A DNA stretch of 64,000 nucleotides from CALBPI01 sp045110335 (GCA_045110335.1 JBGCGB010000033.1:60471-124470); one strand, 5' to 3'; positions 27,334 through 36,507 are shown, counted from the first letter of the stretch. Notes: generated by a model not told the origin, from the letters alone. Numbers and translations: made by a program.

Positions 27334-28124
27334 GACCAGAGCCAGGCCGGCACCACATCACGGGTGGATTTCAAGCGCCGATCGACACGTCTTGCTGCGG
27401 GACAAACCGTTTCGAGTCGCCGCCAAAACTGGCGCGAATGATCCATGTGGTGAAAATGGGTGAGCTCGTGTGCGCAGAGGTAGCGCATCGCTTCTACATC
27501 CAAAAACAAGGCTGCGTAGTTCATGCTGATCGTGCCGCTAGTGGAAAAGCTTCCCCAACAAGTCTTCTGGTCACGAACCTGCAAGCGTTTGAACTCACTA
27601 CCTAGCGCCACGGCTAACGGCGTTAACTCGGCTGTAAACATCGTTCTTGCGCGCGCAAACAACGATTGCCGAACCCGTTGGACGATAGCCGCATGCTCAA
27701 TGCTGAGATCACCATCGATACACAACTGAAACTGGGTGGGACCGGCCCCTGGTCTGAGTGAAACGCGCAGCGGTTTACCGCGACGGATGCGGCGGTGCAG
27801 ATGCCAGGTCTCGTCGACGGCCTTCAGAGACAAGGATTCCGGGCGACTTCGATCGACCGGTAAAACGTGTTGCGCATGTGCTGCCCGTGTTTGCGCGAGC
27901 CACTGCTCATGCTCATCGATGAAGCGCTGTACCAGACGTGATGACGTGCCGCGTGGAACCACCACCTCGGCTTGGCCGTCGAAGAACACCTTGATCGTTA
28001 AGCGTTTCGCACGTGCACTGTGTCGAATAACCGGCGGCGCAAAATCAGTCGTAAATGGTAACGACAACTGGGTCACTGGCCGGCTCAACAGGGTAGTCCC
28101 CGGATAAGCCGGCCAGTTGTCCAT
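27330..28124 (-). CDS. YgjP-like zinc metallopeptidase (M48/SprT-type)
   Basis: A 264-residue predicted metallopeptidase. The zinc motif is CAHELTHFHHMDHSRQFW: HELTH with the third ligand His in the HSRQFW part, characteristic of YgjP/DUF45 proteins. KTCWGSFSTSGTISMN is the conserved preceding segment. No signal peptide is evident. The family is widespread, and its substrate is poorly defined. It overlaps the downstream SGNH hydrolase start by 4 nt. Confidence 0.87.
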   Translation of the reverse strand: MDNWPAYPGTTLLSRPVTQLSLPFTTDFAPPVIRHSARAKRLTIKVFFDGQAEVVVPRGTSSRLVQRFIDEHEQWLAQTRAAHAQHVLPVDRSRPESLSLKAVDETWHLHRRIRRGKPLRVSLRPGAGPTQFQLCIDGDLSIEHAAIVQRVRQSLFARARTMFTAELTPLAVALGSEFKRLQVRDQKTCWGSFSTSGTISMNYAALFLDVEAMRYLCAHELTHFHHMDHSRQFWRRLETVCPAARRVDRRLKSTRDVVPAWLWS

Positions 28125-28133
28125 ACTAAATGA

Positions 28134-28877
28134 TCAGGGCTTGTCACCATCGAATTTCATGATGTCGATATCGTCACCCTCAATCTTGTTGATACGGGCA
28201 GATGTGTGGACATGTAACTCGACGGCCTGCTCAAGTAGCAGAGTCCCTTCAATGATGACGTCACGGCCAATCACAATACGCGGTTTGTTGCGCTTCTTGC
28301 CCCAGTTCCAGCCCATCTTGTTGGGCTTTTTGACAATCACTGACCCGGAGATTCTTGAGCCATTGTTGATATTCATACCGCCGTTCACATTAACAACATC
28401 GCCATCCACTTGAACGCCGTTAAGAGAAATCCTGCCATTCACTGCAGAGACATCGCCACCGATAATGCTGCCGACATCGATGGAAACTTTACCGTTAACC
28501 GTTGACACACTTTCAGCCACGCGAACACGCTCACCGAGACTATTACGACCATTGACGGTGCTCGACTTCGTGATCGTCACGTCATCGCCAATGCTGATGC
28601 GTCCGTTGACACTCTCGACCTCTTCAGCCGCGGCGGAATTCGCAATGCTGATTCCCCCGTTAACGGTCGATAAGTCCCCCGACACAGCGGCATTTTCACC
28701 GACTTTGATATTGCCATTGACGGACGAACCACCACTACTGGATTCACCCGCGGAGATGGTCAAATTCTTATTAACAGAGGCTTGTGCCGTTGGCAGCATC
28801 AACGCCGTCGAGGCCAACGCCGCTAAGCAGAAAGACATCACTGGATGACGCCGAACAATTGAGTCTTGCATTTCCAT
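28134..28877 (-). CDS. Secreted VNG-repeat (predicted beta-helix/solenoid) protein
   Basis: About 248 residues. After a signal peptide (SFCLAALASTALML to TAQAS) come seven VNG motifs, spaced 18 or 19 residues: VNGNIKV, VNGGISI, VNGRISI, VNGRNSL, VNGKVSI, VNGRISL and VNGGMNI. Each is followed by a few hydrophobic-polar alternating residues and an acidic or Gly turn. A basic KKPNKMGWNWGKKRNK segment interrupts, then a further strand-rich ending (VIIEGTLLLEQAVELHV). The pattern resembles bactofilin-like or left-/right-handed beta-solenoid proteins, but exported. AGGGAG precedes the start region; ATG 28877 or the ATG two codons on are both possible. No homologue of known function comes to mind. 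Confidence 0.78.
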   Translation of the reverse strand: MEMQDSIVRRHPVMSFCLAALASTALMLPTAQASVNKNLTISAGESSSGGSSVNGNIKVGENAAVSGDLSTVNGGISIANSAAAEEVESVNGRISIGDDVTITKSSTVNGRNSLGERVRVAESVSTVNGKVSIDVGSIIGGDVSAVNGRISLNGVQVDGDVVNVNGGMNINNGSRISGSVIVKKPNKMGWNWGKKRNKPRIVIGRDVIIEGTLLLEQAVELHVHTSARINKIEGDDIDIMKFDGDKP

Positions 28878-28965
28878 ACACTCCCTATGGTACAACAATT
28901 TTGGACAGCTATAAGATGCCCAAACCATAGCGAAGGTTTAGATTGATAGAGAAATATTTGGCGAT

Positions 28966-29718
28966 TTATCCGCCGAGCGAGTTCAAATCGCTGGATGCCG
29001 CCGAAAACTGAGGGGCGATGATGAGCGCTTTTTCAAGATGATCGCGTGCCAACACCTTGTCGCCCTGGATCACTGCAAGCCTTGCCATCCAGAGATGCGC
29101 ATATTCTTCACCCCACTGTGGTCCGTCGGATTGCTCAAGATCGACAAACTGTGCATACAGTGCAATCGATTTTGCTAAAAATTCTCGCGCCTGCATCCGA
29201 CGTGAATCATCGTCATACCGGCGCAGCAAGGTCACCGCCTGCAACAACAAAACGCGGGGATTCTCTGGAGAAAGTTTGACCGCCCGCTTCAACTCGCGTG
29301 CCGAGAAATTGCCGGATACGATTGCTGCTAGTGGCTGGCGCGCGGCAGCCAAGCCATGGCAAGCACCGATCAGCGCCAACGCCTCGGTATACTCGCGATC
29401 CAACTTCAGCGCCGCTTTCCCCTGCTCTACGCATCGGTCAAGCAACACACCGACTCGAAACTCAACGTCCTCGTCAATTTCTGCTGCTCTGTAGGCCGCC
29501 AATGCGGCATAATAATGCACTAACTTTTGGAGGTCGCCTCGCGCTTTCTGCTCGGGTAGCAATTCACTAAGTTGCGTCAGATAACGATAATCCCCGGTGT
29601 GCGCAGCATATTCGATGATGCCCGCTTTATCAGCAAGCTCGCGTGACTTCAACGCGGCGCCGCTAGTCGCGGAAATCGTCAGACACAGTACTGCAACAAT
29701 GATTCGAAAAATGTTCAT
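28966..29718 (-). CDS. Exported TPR-like helical-repeat protein
   Basis: About 250 residues. The signal peptide is NIFRIIVAVLCLTISATSG; the mature part is a helical array with tetratricopeptide-like spacing (ALKLDREYTEALALIGACHG, then AVKLSPENPRVLLLQAVTLLRR, then ALIIAPQFSAAS, each shown here only in part). Such periplasmic TPR proteins are scaffolds; no enzyme signature is visible. ATG 29718 is preferred over an in-frame start at 29748, which would put ten odd residues before the signal peptide. It lies next to the VNG-repeat gene in the same direction with an 88-nt gap, so co-transcription is possible. Confidence 0.75.
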   Translation of the reverse strand: MNIFRIIVAVLCLTISATSGAALKSRELADKAGIIEYAAHTGDYRYLTQLSELLPEQKARGDLQKLVHYYAALAAYRAAEIDEDVEFRVGVLLDRCVEQGKAALKLDREYTEALALIGACHGLAAARQPLAAIVSGNFSARELKRAVKLSPENPRVLLLQAVTLLRRYDDDSRRMQAREFLAKSIALYAQFVDLEQSDGPQWGEEYAHLWMARLAVIQGDKVLARDHLEKALIIAPQFSAASSDLNSLGG

Positions 29719-29830
29719 AAGCTGAGGATACCGCGCTTGTCCAAACAAAGTGTGAGCCAGATCACTATTTACGCGCCCCGTAGTCCGCGTAGGCTCAAAT
29801 GCGTTAAACAGCGTCTATCAAGGGAAAACA

Positions 29831-30628
29831 ATGTCTAACTGGTTTGATATCGGTGCAAATCTAGCGGATTCGAGCTTCCACGGCGATCTCATTGAAGTCC
29901 TTTTGCGCGCGCGTGATAACGGTGTCCAACAAATTGTGATTACCGGTAGTAGCCTGGAATCCAATCAACGAGCCTGCGAAATCGCCGCCTCGGACCCTGA
30001 CCTGCACTTCACCGCCGGCATACACCCACATCATGCGGCCAGTTATACCAGCAGCACACATGAGACTCTTGCGGAGCAGATGACCCGGCCGGGTATTGTC
30101 GCAGCCGGCGAATGTGGACTCGACTATTTTCGGGATATCGCACCACGCGCTGATCAGGCACATGCTTTCAAACAACAGCTTGAACTTGCCGCGACCTACG
30201 AATTACCGATCTTTTTGCATCAACGTGATGCACATGACGACTTCGTCGACATTCTTACACCCTACCTAAGTAAAGTGCCACGCGCTGTCGCGCATTGTTT
30301 TACAGCGGGCGAGAAGGAGCTTCGCAGCTACATCGAGATGGGGCTCTACATCGGCATCACCGGCTGGATTTGCGATGAGCGCCGCGGCCAACATTTATTG
30401 GATATTGTCCGTTTAATTCCGGATGACAAACTGATGATAGAAACCGATGCGCCCTACTTGCTGCCGCGAACATTGAGACCGAAGCCGAAGACTCGCCGGA
30501 ACGAGCCGGCATGGCTCCCAGAAGTCGCTAAGACGGTAGCCACTGCGCGAGGCGTCTCACTAGACGAACTCGCCAACCAAACCACTAGAAATGCGGAAGT
30601 GTTTTTTGGGCTATCGGTTGATCGCTAA
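29831..30628 (+). CDS. tatD: TatD-family 3'-5' DNA exonuclease
   Basis: A 265-residue metal-dependent hydrolase of the TatD/amidohydrolase superfamily. FDIGANLADSSF at the N-terminus, GIHPHHA, GECGLDY, FLHQRDAH, AHCFTAG, YIGITGWICDERRG and ETDAPYLLPR match E. coli TatD itself rather than the YcfH or YjjV paralogues. TatD proteins are DNA 3'-5' exonucleases linked to repair of oxidative damage. AAGGGAAAACA precedes the ATG. It is convergent with the NERD gene, 42 nt apart. Confidence 0.93.
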   Translation: MSNWFDIGANLADSSFHGDLIEVLLRARDNGVQQIVITGSSLESNQRACEIAASDPDLHFTAGIHPHHAASYTSSTHETLAEQMTRPGIVAAGECGLDYFRDIAPRADQAHAFKQQLELAATYELPIFLHQRDAHDDFVDILTPYLSKVPRAVAHCFTAGEKELRSYIEMGLYIGITGWICDERRGQHLLDIVRLIPDDKLMIETDAPYLLPRTLRPKPKTRRNEPAWLPEVAKTVATARGVSLDELANQTTRNAEVFFGLSVDR

Positions 30629-30670
30629 CACTCAGGCTCGCGAATGCGCCAAAGCTAATTCACAAACCGA

Positions 30671-31273
30671 CTAACCGAACGTTGCATCACGCAACGTCTG
30701 CCAAGCCGTATCGAAGGCCGCTTTGGCGGAGCCGGCGGAACGACTGTCGGGCAACCACTCTTCACGCAACTGTTGCTCAGAACACACGTGCGTGGGAATG
30801 CCTTTACTAAAGTCCGCTTCGCCGCCAAATAGAATTCTTCCCTCAACAGGGATATCGCTCACCGCTAACTTAACCGCCGCGACGCGATCAAACAACGCCG
30901 CCTGCGGGTTGGGGATCGTATAACGTCGACCGGCGTCCATGACTGTCCAATCATGCATACGGTCGCCACCGAAAACGATGCCGCGAATATCTTTTGCATC
31001 GACGACGAGAATACCCCGTTGAGTCAGCAAGATGTGGTCAATATGAATCTCGCCATCATCGGCTTTAGGCAAAACGACGCTGCGTAAACGCGCAAGGCTT
31101 ATGTCCTCGAGCGTCGCTTCAAGACCGCCGCTCTTGCGTCGTGAAACCCACCAAAGAACGATCCCGGCAAGTAACCCAAGTACAATAAGGGTTGCCAGAT
31201 AAACGGGCCAATAGTCGAGCGATGGTTGCCGGAATGCCGCCAATAAGAACGCTTTCGATTCGTCTGGCGTCAT
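30671..31273 (-). CDS. Membrane-anchored NERD (nuclease-related) domain protein
   Basis: A 200-residue protein with one transmembrane helix at about 20-42 followed by a cytoplasmic NERD domain: HIDHILLTQRGILVVDAKD is the core, where the Asp and the Lys of the restriction-like DAK motif would form the active site, with later IPVEGRILFGG. NERD domains are thought to be nucleases; activity here is untested. Its ATG overlaps the thrC stop by 4 nt, which couples it to the threonine operon; that partnership is not usual. The family prediction is good, the role unknown. Confidence 0.82.
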   Translation of the reverse strand: MTPDESKAFLLAAFRQPSLDYWPVYLATLIVLGLLAGIVLWWVSRRKSGGLEATLEDISLARLRSVVLPKADDGEIHIDHILLTQRGILVVDAKDIRGIVFGGDRMHDWTVMDAGRRYTIPNPQAALFDRVAAVKLAVSDIPVEGRILFGGEADFSKGIPTHVCSEQQLREEWLPDSRSAGSAKAAFDTAWQTLRDATFG

Positions 31274-32577
31274 GACAAAACCTCACTCAATGCAGCGACC
31301 GTGGCATCGATAGTCTGGAACTCAGATGGTAAGGCCAGTAATTCAGCCAATGCGTCTGGCACCGGCAGCGTGTTCCCGATAATCGGCTCCACAATCGTCT
31401 CAAATTTTGCTGGATGCGCCGTCGCGACAATTGCCTGATCGGTTTGGCGTTTGGCGTCGCCCTGTTGCGACCACGCATACATAGCCGTTGCGGTATGTGG
31501 ACACCAGGCAAACGGCAACCGCTTGGCATCGACGGCAATCTGTTTCTCTATTTCGTCGTCCGAGACGCTGGACGCAGACAAACCCATGGACGTCAGATCA
31601 TCTCGCTCGCCAAAAACATGCCGCAATCGCTCGAGATTACTCGGTGCGCCAACGTCCATCGCCGATGCCAGTGTTGCGACGCTAGGACGCGGTTGATAAT
31701 CGCCCGTCGCAAAGAAATCGGGTATCGTTTGGTTCTCGTTACTGACCAAAGTGATGTCCTGTATCGGCAAGCCCGCGGCCCTTGCCAACACCGCCGCCAA
31801 GCCATTGCCCAGATTACCAGTCGGCACCAGGAACGAAAGCTTCCGTCCATGGCGGCGAAAGTAGTCCAGCGATGCAATCGCGTAGTAAACACTTTGCGGC
31901 AACAGCCGGCCGATGTTGATGCTATTCGCAGAAGAGAAACGAAATCGCGTGCCTAAGGCCTCATCGACAAATGCTGTTTTCACCATCTGCTGACAGTCGT
32001 CAAAGACACCGCGCACCGCCAAAGAAACGACATTATCACCCCAACAAGTGAGCTGATGTTGTTGACGCGGCGATACCTTCCCTTCCGGAAACAACACTAC
32101 CACGCGTACGCCTTCGCGTCGGTGAAACGCCGACGCAACGGCGCCACCGGTATCCCCGGAGGTCGCGACCAATATCGTCAGCGGGCGTTCGTCGGCGACG
32201 TCGCGGTCAAGGCGTACCAAACACGCAGCGAGGAAACCCGCACCGATATCCTTGAAGGCCGCGGTAGGCCCATGGAACAACTCGAGTACGGATAGCGGCG
32301 CGTCCAATTCCGGCGACAAATCAACCAGCGGCAGCGGAAAATGAAACGTTTCGGCGATAATTTCAGCCAGGGCATCCTGCAACGCCGAGCCGTCGAAAAA
32401 GGGCGCTAAATATCGTGCCGCAATGGATGGCGTATCGTCGCAACTGTCAAAGTCATCGATACCGAACTGCGGAAGTTTAGTCGGCACGTACAAACCACCA
32501 TCCGGCGCCAGGCCACCGAGCAAAGCGTCATCCAGGCTAATCGCATCACCGCCACGCGTACTCTTGTAGGTCATCAT
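31270..32577 (-). CDS. thrC: Threonine synthase
   Basis: A 435-residue PLP enzyme converting O-phosphohomoserine to threonine. The PLP Lys is in FHGPTAAFKDIGAGF, the cofactor phosphate loop in VPTGNLGN, and ATSGDTGGA is a further family signature. Length matches the E. coli type (428). The start overlaps thrB by 4 nt. Position third in thrA-thrB-thrC is the standard order. Confidence 0.95.
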   Translation of the reverse strand: MMTYKSTRGGDAISLDDALLGGLAPDGGLYVPTKLPQFGIDDFDSCDDTPSIAARYLAPFFDGSALQDALAEIIAETFHFPLPLVDLSPELDAPLSVLELFHGPTAAFKDIGAGFLAACLVRLDRDVADERPLTILVATSGDTGGAVASAFHRREGVRVVVLFPEGKVSPRQQHQLTCWGDNVVSLAVRGVFDDCQQMVKTAFVDEALGTRFRFSSANSINIGRLLPQSVYYAIASLDYFRRHGRKLSFLVPTGNLGNGLAAVLARAAGLPIQDITLVSNENQTIPDFFATGDYQPRPSVATLASAMDVGAPSNLERLRHVFGERDDLTSMGLSASSVSDDEIEKQIAVDAKRLPFAWCPHTATAMYAWSQQGDAKRQTDQAIVATAHPAKFETIVEPIIGNTLPVPDALAELLALPSEFQTIDATVAALSEVLS

Positions 32578-33524
32578 GTTTCCAGCACCCTGGCACCCGG
32601 ACAGTTCATCGGCGAGATCCAGGCATCGCTGGCCACGTCGATCGCACGAAATGCGGCGATCATCGCATTGCGAATAGGCTCCGCTGATTCAACACCAGCT
32701 AATGCAAACACACTAGGACCACTGCCCGATAAGGAACAGCCCAAAGCACCTTTCTCCAAGGCTGCATCTTTGACTGTTTGAAACCCGTCAACAAACCGCG
32801 CCCTTTGCGGTTCGATCATGACATCGGCAAGACAACTAGCTATCAAGTCTCTGGCGTTTGTGTGACAAGCATGAACAAACCCGGCCAACCTGCCGGACTG
32901 CTCAACGACCGTTTGCAACGGGACGTCTTCCCTAAGTGCCCGTCGTGCATCCACCGTATTGACCCGTAAATGTGGATGCACAAGCACCGAAACAATATCA
33001 TCGGGCACGGGAATCTGCATGGTATGCGGCAATAGTCGTGATGGGCAAAACACCAAACCACCGAGTAGGCTCGGCGCCACGTTGTCGGCATGCAATGCGC
33101 CGCTGGCGAAAGCTTCGCCGGCTACCGCAAAGTCGATCAAAGAATCCAGCGAACGAGGCTCTGTGAGCAATGCGTTCGCCGCGACGACACTGGCAACGGC
33201 AGAAGCCGCTGAACTACCCATGCCAGACCCTAGCGGTGTGCCTTTACGAAGCTTCAATGTCAGCCCGTCAGTTTCTCCCGCATCTCGCCACAACGCCTCT
33301 GCTGCAAGCGTCGCGGTGTTTTTTTTCGGATCAAGACTGAGTTGGTTTGCGTCCGCGGCAATATCGTCTCCGACGATCTCGGCAAGGTGTATACCAGGCT
33401 CGTTCGATCGCTCAGCCACGACGGTATCACCGACGTGATCAATCGCTAGCCCCAACAGATCAAAACCGACCGCCACATTGCCGATTGATGCCGGCGCAAA
33501 AGCAACAGCGCGTTGTAAAGTCAT
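32574..33524 (-). CDS. thrB: Homoserine kinase (GHMP family)
   Basis: A 316-residue kinase phosphorylating homoserine before threonine synthase. The GHMP ATP loop PLGSGMGSSAASAVA is intact, with N-terminal APASIGNVAVGFDLLG and C-terminal SLSGSGPSVFAL. It overlaps thrA upstream and thrC downstream by 4 nt each, so translation of the three is coupled. Confidence 0.95.
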   Translation of the reverse strand: MTLQRAVAFAPASIGNVAVGFDLLGLAIDHVGDTVVAERSNEPGIHLAEIVGDDIAADANQLSLDPKKNTATLAAEALWRDAGETDGLTLKLRKGTPLGSGMGSSAASAVASVVAANALLTEPRSLDSLIDFAVAGEAFASGALHADNVAPSLLGGLVFCPSRLLPHTMQIPVPDDIVSVLVHPHLRVNTVDARRALREDVPLQTVVEQSGRLAGFVHACHTNARDLIASCLADVMIEPQRARFVDGFQTVKDAALEKGALGCSLSGSGPSVFALAGVESAEPIRNAMIAAFRAIDVASDAWISPMNCPGARVLET

Positions 33525-36010
33525 CGACGATTGCCCAACTGCGCAGCCAATCGCAGCAAGTCGGCAAAGATACCGGCAGCGGTCACTTCGGGGCCAGCTC
33601 CAGGGCCCTGAATCACTAGCGGGTTGTTGGCATAGCGATCGCTGGCAATTCGCACCACATTATCCGTCAACGCGATCGTGGCGAAGGCATGATCCAGAGG
33701 CACCTCGGTCAAACGAACACTGGCATGACCATCGGCATCTAACTCACCGACATAACGCAGGCATGCATTATTCGCGGCGGCGTTCGTAAACCGTTCGGCG
33801 ATGGGTTCATCAATCATATCCAGTCGATTCAAGAACTCGTCAATCGATACATCCGCCAATTCGGCAGGCACCAACGATTCAACTTCGAGATCCTCAAGTG
33901 ATAACTCGAAGCCCAGTTCGCGCGCGACAATCACGACCTTACGGGCGACGTCCATTCCCGAAAGGTCATCGCGCGGATCGGGCTCGGTATAGCCGGCACC
34001 CAATGCCTCTTTGACAATGGCGGAAAACGGTTTTTGTGCATCGTAAGTATTGAATAAGTAGGCCAAGGTGCCCGAGAAAATACCCTGCACAGAGTGCACT
34101 CTATCGCCGGTCTCGTGAAGTTCGCGAACCGTTTGCACGATAGGCAAAGCCGCACCGACGGTCGTCTCGTAATAGTAATGACTGCCCGCCTTGCGTGCGG
34201 CAGTGCGAATCTCATGGTATCGAGACAACGGACCACTAAAGGCTTTCTTGTTGGGTGTCACAATATGCACCCCTCGTCCCAACCAATCCGCGTAGCGATC
34301 TGCGACCGCATCGTTGGCCGTGCAGTCAATCATCACTGCATGTGGCAGGTGATCAGCGTCGACATGCTCAATAAATTGATCAATATCATATTCATCGCTG
34401 TCATCGACCAAACGCTCAGACCAGTCGCCTAATGACAATGATCGGCCAGCCATCAGTTGTCGACGTGAATTGGCGATACCGCGAACTCTCAGGTCGACGT
34501 TAAACTCTGCGAGCAAACGTGGCGCTTGCGCACGGATCTGGTCGAGCAGTTCGCTACCCACTGTACCGGCGCCTAACAAGCCGATCGACAAGGTCTTCGC
34601 CGACAAGTAAAAACCCGAGTGGACAGCGCGAATCGCGCGCTCCGCATCTGCGCTTGGCACAACGACGGAAATATTGCGCTCGGAAGAACCCTGGGCGATG
34701 GCGATGACGTTGATGCCAGATTGACCCAACGTATTCAGAAAACGACCCGCGACACCCGGGCGTCCGGACATTCGGTCGCCGACGACCGCGATCACACTGC
34801 AATCGGATTGCACCGATACATCCTGGATTTGTTGTTTTTCTATTTCCTTACGGAACGCCTCTCTAACAACATCCACGGCGCTGGGTGCAACAGCGTTCTC
34901 GACAACGAAACAAATAGAATGTTCCGAACTTGCTTGAGAAATCAGAATGACCGAGATGTCAGATTCACGCAGCGCCCAGAACAATCGATGTGCCGTGCCG
35001 GGGACGCCAATCATTCCGGCACCCTCGACATTGATCACCGCCAAGTCACCGATCGCAGCAATACCTTTGATCGGGTCTTCGCTCCCCGACTCGGCACTAA
35101 TGCAAGTGCCCGGCGCATCCGTTTCAAAGGTACTGCGAATATAGATCGGAATTCCTGCCTCGATCGCCGGCCCCATCGTTTTGGGATGAATCACTTTGGC
35201 GCCGAAGTAGGCAAGCTCCATCGCCTCACTGTATGACAGCGAGTGAATGACCCGCGCTTCCGGAATTTGTCTTGGATCACCGCTCATCACGCCTGGCACA
35301 TCGGTCCAGATCGTCACTTTTTCTGCGTCGAACAATGCGCCGAAAATCGCCGCCGAATGATCGCTACCGTTGCGACCTAACGTGGTCTGCAAGCCTTCGG
35401 CGTCGGCAGCAATGAAACCCGTCGCAACGACAATATCGCTGTCGCGAATCTCGGTCAGTGCAGCGAGTTTCTCGCGTGATTCCTGCCATCGGACGCTGGC
35501 ACCCAAGCGGGTTTGATCAATAGTCACAACCTCACGGGCATCGAGCCAGGCTGTCTGCTTCGCCGCTGCCTCTTGGGCCAGCAAAGCTGCTAACAATCGG
35601 GACGACCAGATTTCACCGTAACCAGCAATAATATCGTGGGTGCGCTGCGGTGCGGAACGCATCAATGCGACCGCTTGGACTAGATCAGCAATATCGTCGC
35701 GATCCTGATACCAGGCTTCTAATACTGGCAGTCGGAATTGGCTATCCAGCAAAGCGCCCGCCACAGCCTCATAACGACACTCAAGTGCCAACAACTGAGC
35801 TTGGCAGTCGGCATCCCCATCAGCAGCGCCTGCCGCAATAACCAACAAATCATCAGTCATGCCGCCCATTGCTGAAACCACGATCACGACAGGACCATTC
35901 CTGCTTTGATCGCCAACGATGCCGCATACGCGCCTGAAACAGGTCGTATCTGCCAAAGAAGTGCCACCGAATTTATGAACTGACCAAGAGTTCGAAGTCT
36001 GTGTATTCAA
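33521..36010 (-). CDS. thrA: Bifunctional aspartokinase / homoserine dehydrogenase (ThrA type)
   Basis: An 829-residue fusion carrying the first and third steps of the aspartate pathway to threonine. The aspartokinase domain begins KFGGTSLAD; GRNGSDHSAAI and TDVPGVMSGDPRQIPEA are its catalytic signatures. Two ACT modules (around IGVPGTAHRLFWAL and SGRPGVAGRFLNTL) allow threonine feedback. The dehydrogenase begins with GLLGAGTVGSELL and contains TPNKKAFSGPL. Start is TTG 36010: a TAG lies in frame two codons upstream and no ATG occurs before the conserved KFGG. No clear ribosome-binding site precedes it, but a 24-codon ORF overlaps the start. A tRNA-Lys gene lies upstream in the same direction. 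Confidence 0.95.
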   Translation of the reverse strand: MNTQTSNSWSVHKFGGTSLADTTCFRRVCGIVGDQSRNGPVVIVVSAMGGMTDDLLVIAAGAADGDADCQAQLLALECRYEAVAGALLDSQFRLPVLEAWYQDRDDIADLVQAVALMRSAPQRTHDIIAGYGEIWSSRLLAALLAQEAAAKQTAWLDAREVVTIDQTRLGASVRWQESREKLAALTEIRDSDIVVATGFIAADAEGLQTTLGRNGSDHSAAIFGALFDAEKVTIWTDVPGVMSGDPRQIPEARVIHSLSYSEAMELAYFGAKVIHPKTMGPAIEAGIPIYIRSTFETDAPGTCISAESGSEDPIKGIAAIGDLAVINVEGAGMIGVPGTAHRLFWALRESDISVILISQASSEHSICFVVENAVAPSAVDVVREAFRKEIEKQQIQDVSVQSDCSVIAVVGDRMSGRPGVAGRFLNTLGQSGINVIAIAQGSSERNISVVVPSADAERAIRAVHSGFYLSAKTLSIGLLGAGTVGSELLDQIRAQAPRLLAEFNVDLRVRGIANSRRQLMAGRSLSLGDWSERLVDDSDEYDIDQFIEHVDADHLPHAVMIDCTANDAVADRYADWLGRGVHIVTPNKKAFSGPLSRYHEIRTAARKAGSHYYYETTVGAALPIVQTVRELHETGDRVHSVQGIFSGTLAYLFNTYDAQKPFSAIVKEALGAGYTEPDPRDDLSGMDVARKVVIVARELGFELSLEDLEVESLVPAELADVSIDEFLNRLDMIDEPIAERFTNAAANNACLRYVGELDADGHASVRLTEVPLDHAFATIALTDNVVRIASDRYANNPLVIQGPGAGPEVTAAGIFADLLRLAAQLGNRR

Positions 36011-36081
36011 CTGCTAAAGCGCCGTGTCAAAAGGAAATGATACCCGACATTGACGAGTACATGCGCGGGGATTTTACCCAC
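36007..36081 (-). CDS. Possible 24-codon leader ORF overlapping the thrA start
   Basis: Reading from GTG 36081 gives a 24-residue peptide (it begins GKIPAHVLV and ends LLTRRFSS) whose TGA stop shares two bases with the TTG start of thrA, an arrangement common in translational coupling. AGG lies seven nt before the GTG. It is not threonine- or isoleucine-rich, unlike E. coli thrL, so amino-acid attenuation is not indicated. It might exist only by chance; thrA's lack of its own ribosome-binding site is the main argument for it. Confidence 0.3.
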   Translation of the reverse strand: MGKIPAHVLVNVGYHFLLTRRFSS

Positions 36082-36107
36082 AAATCAACCTAATAGCAGC
36101 GATTTTC

Positions 36108-36123
36108 GGTTACGGCAGTAACC
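36108..36123 (-). promoter_or_regulatory. Perfect inverted repeat between tRNA-Lys and thrA
   Basis: GGTTAC-TGCC-GTAACC forms a six-pair hairpin with a four-base loop on either strand, 19 nt past the tRNA-Lys CCA end. No T-run follows on the minus strand, so it may be a processing or weak stop signal for the tRNA transcript, or an operator for thrABC. Confidence 0.35.
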
Positions 36124-36141
36124 TAGAAGAGATGGAAAAAG

Positions 36142-36217
36142 TGGTGGGTCGTATAGGATTCGAACCTATGACCAATTGGTTAAAAGCCAACTGCTCTACC
36201 AGCTGAGCTAACGACCC
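36142..36217 (-). tRNA. tRNA-Lys(TTT)
   Basis: 76 nt with encoded CCA. Acceptor GGGTCGT pairs with ACGACCC, D-arm AGCTCAGCTGGTAGAGC, anticodon loop CTTTTAA with TTT, T-loop GTTCGAATC. In Pseudomonas-type genomes a tRNA-Lys often follows tol-pal-cpoB-queE-queC; here the secreted unknown protein at 36508 comes between. Directed toward thrA, 131 nt downstream. Confidence 0.97.
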
Positions 36218-36507
36218 GCCTGAACTTTCCTCCCGAACCACTGATGTGGCACGGAATGCCCGCGTGAGCGGATGGGAATAATACCTTAACCGGTGAATAT
36301 CTCAAGTACTTATAGGCATTCATTAGGCCGATAGTGGCAGGCAGCCACGACCGTTTCGTCATGGCGCTCCAAACCCGCCAATTTCGCTGCCGATCAACGC
36401 AAAAGCGAACCGGCTCGGCATCCCAGACCGCTGATCCAATAGTACGGCACCACCCTACTACGCGACCACAATACCGGCGTGGATCGCCAATCCAAAAGGA
36501 CTCTATC

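Noticed and set aside
36010..36081. Classical threonine attenuator before thrA
   Set aside because: The small ORF has a single Thr and no clear terminator/antiterminator pair, so only translational coupling is proposed.
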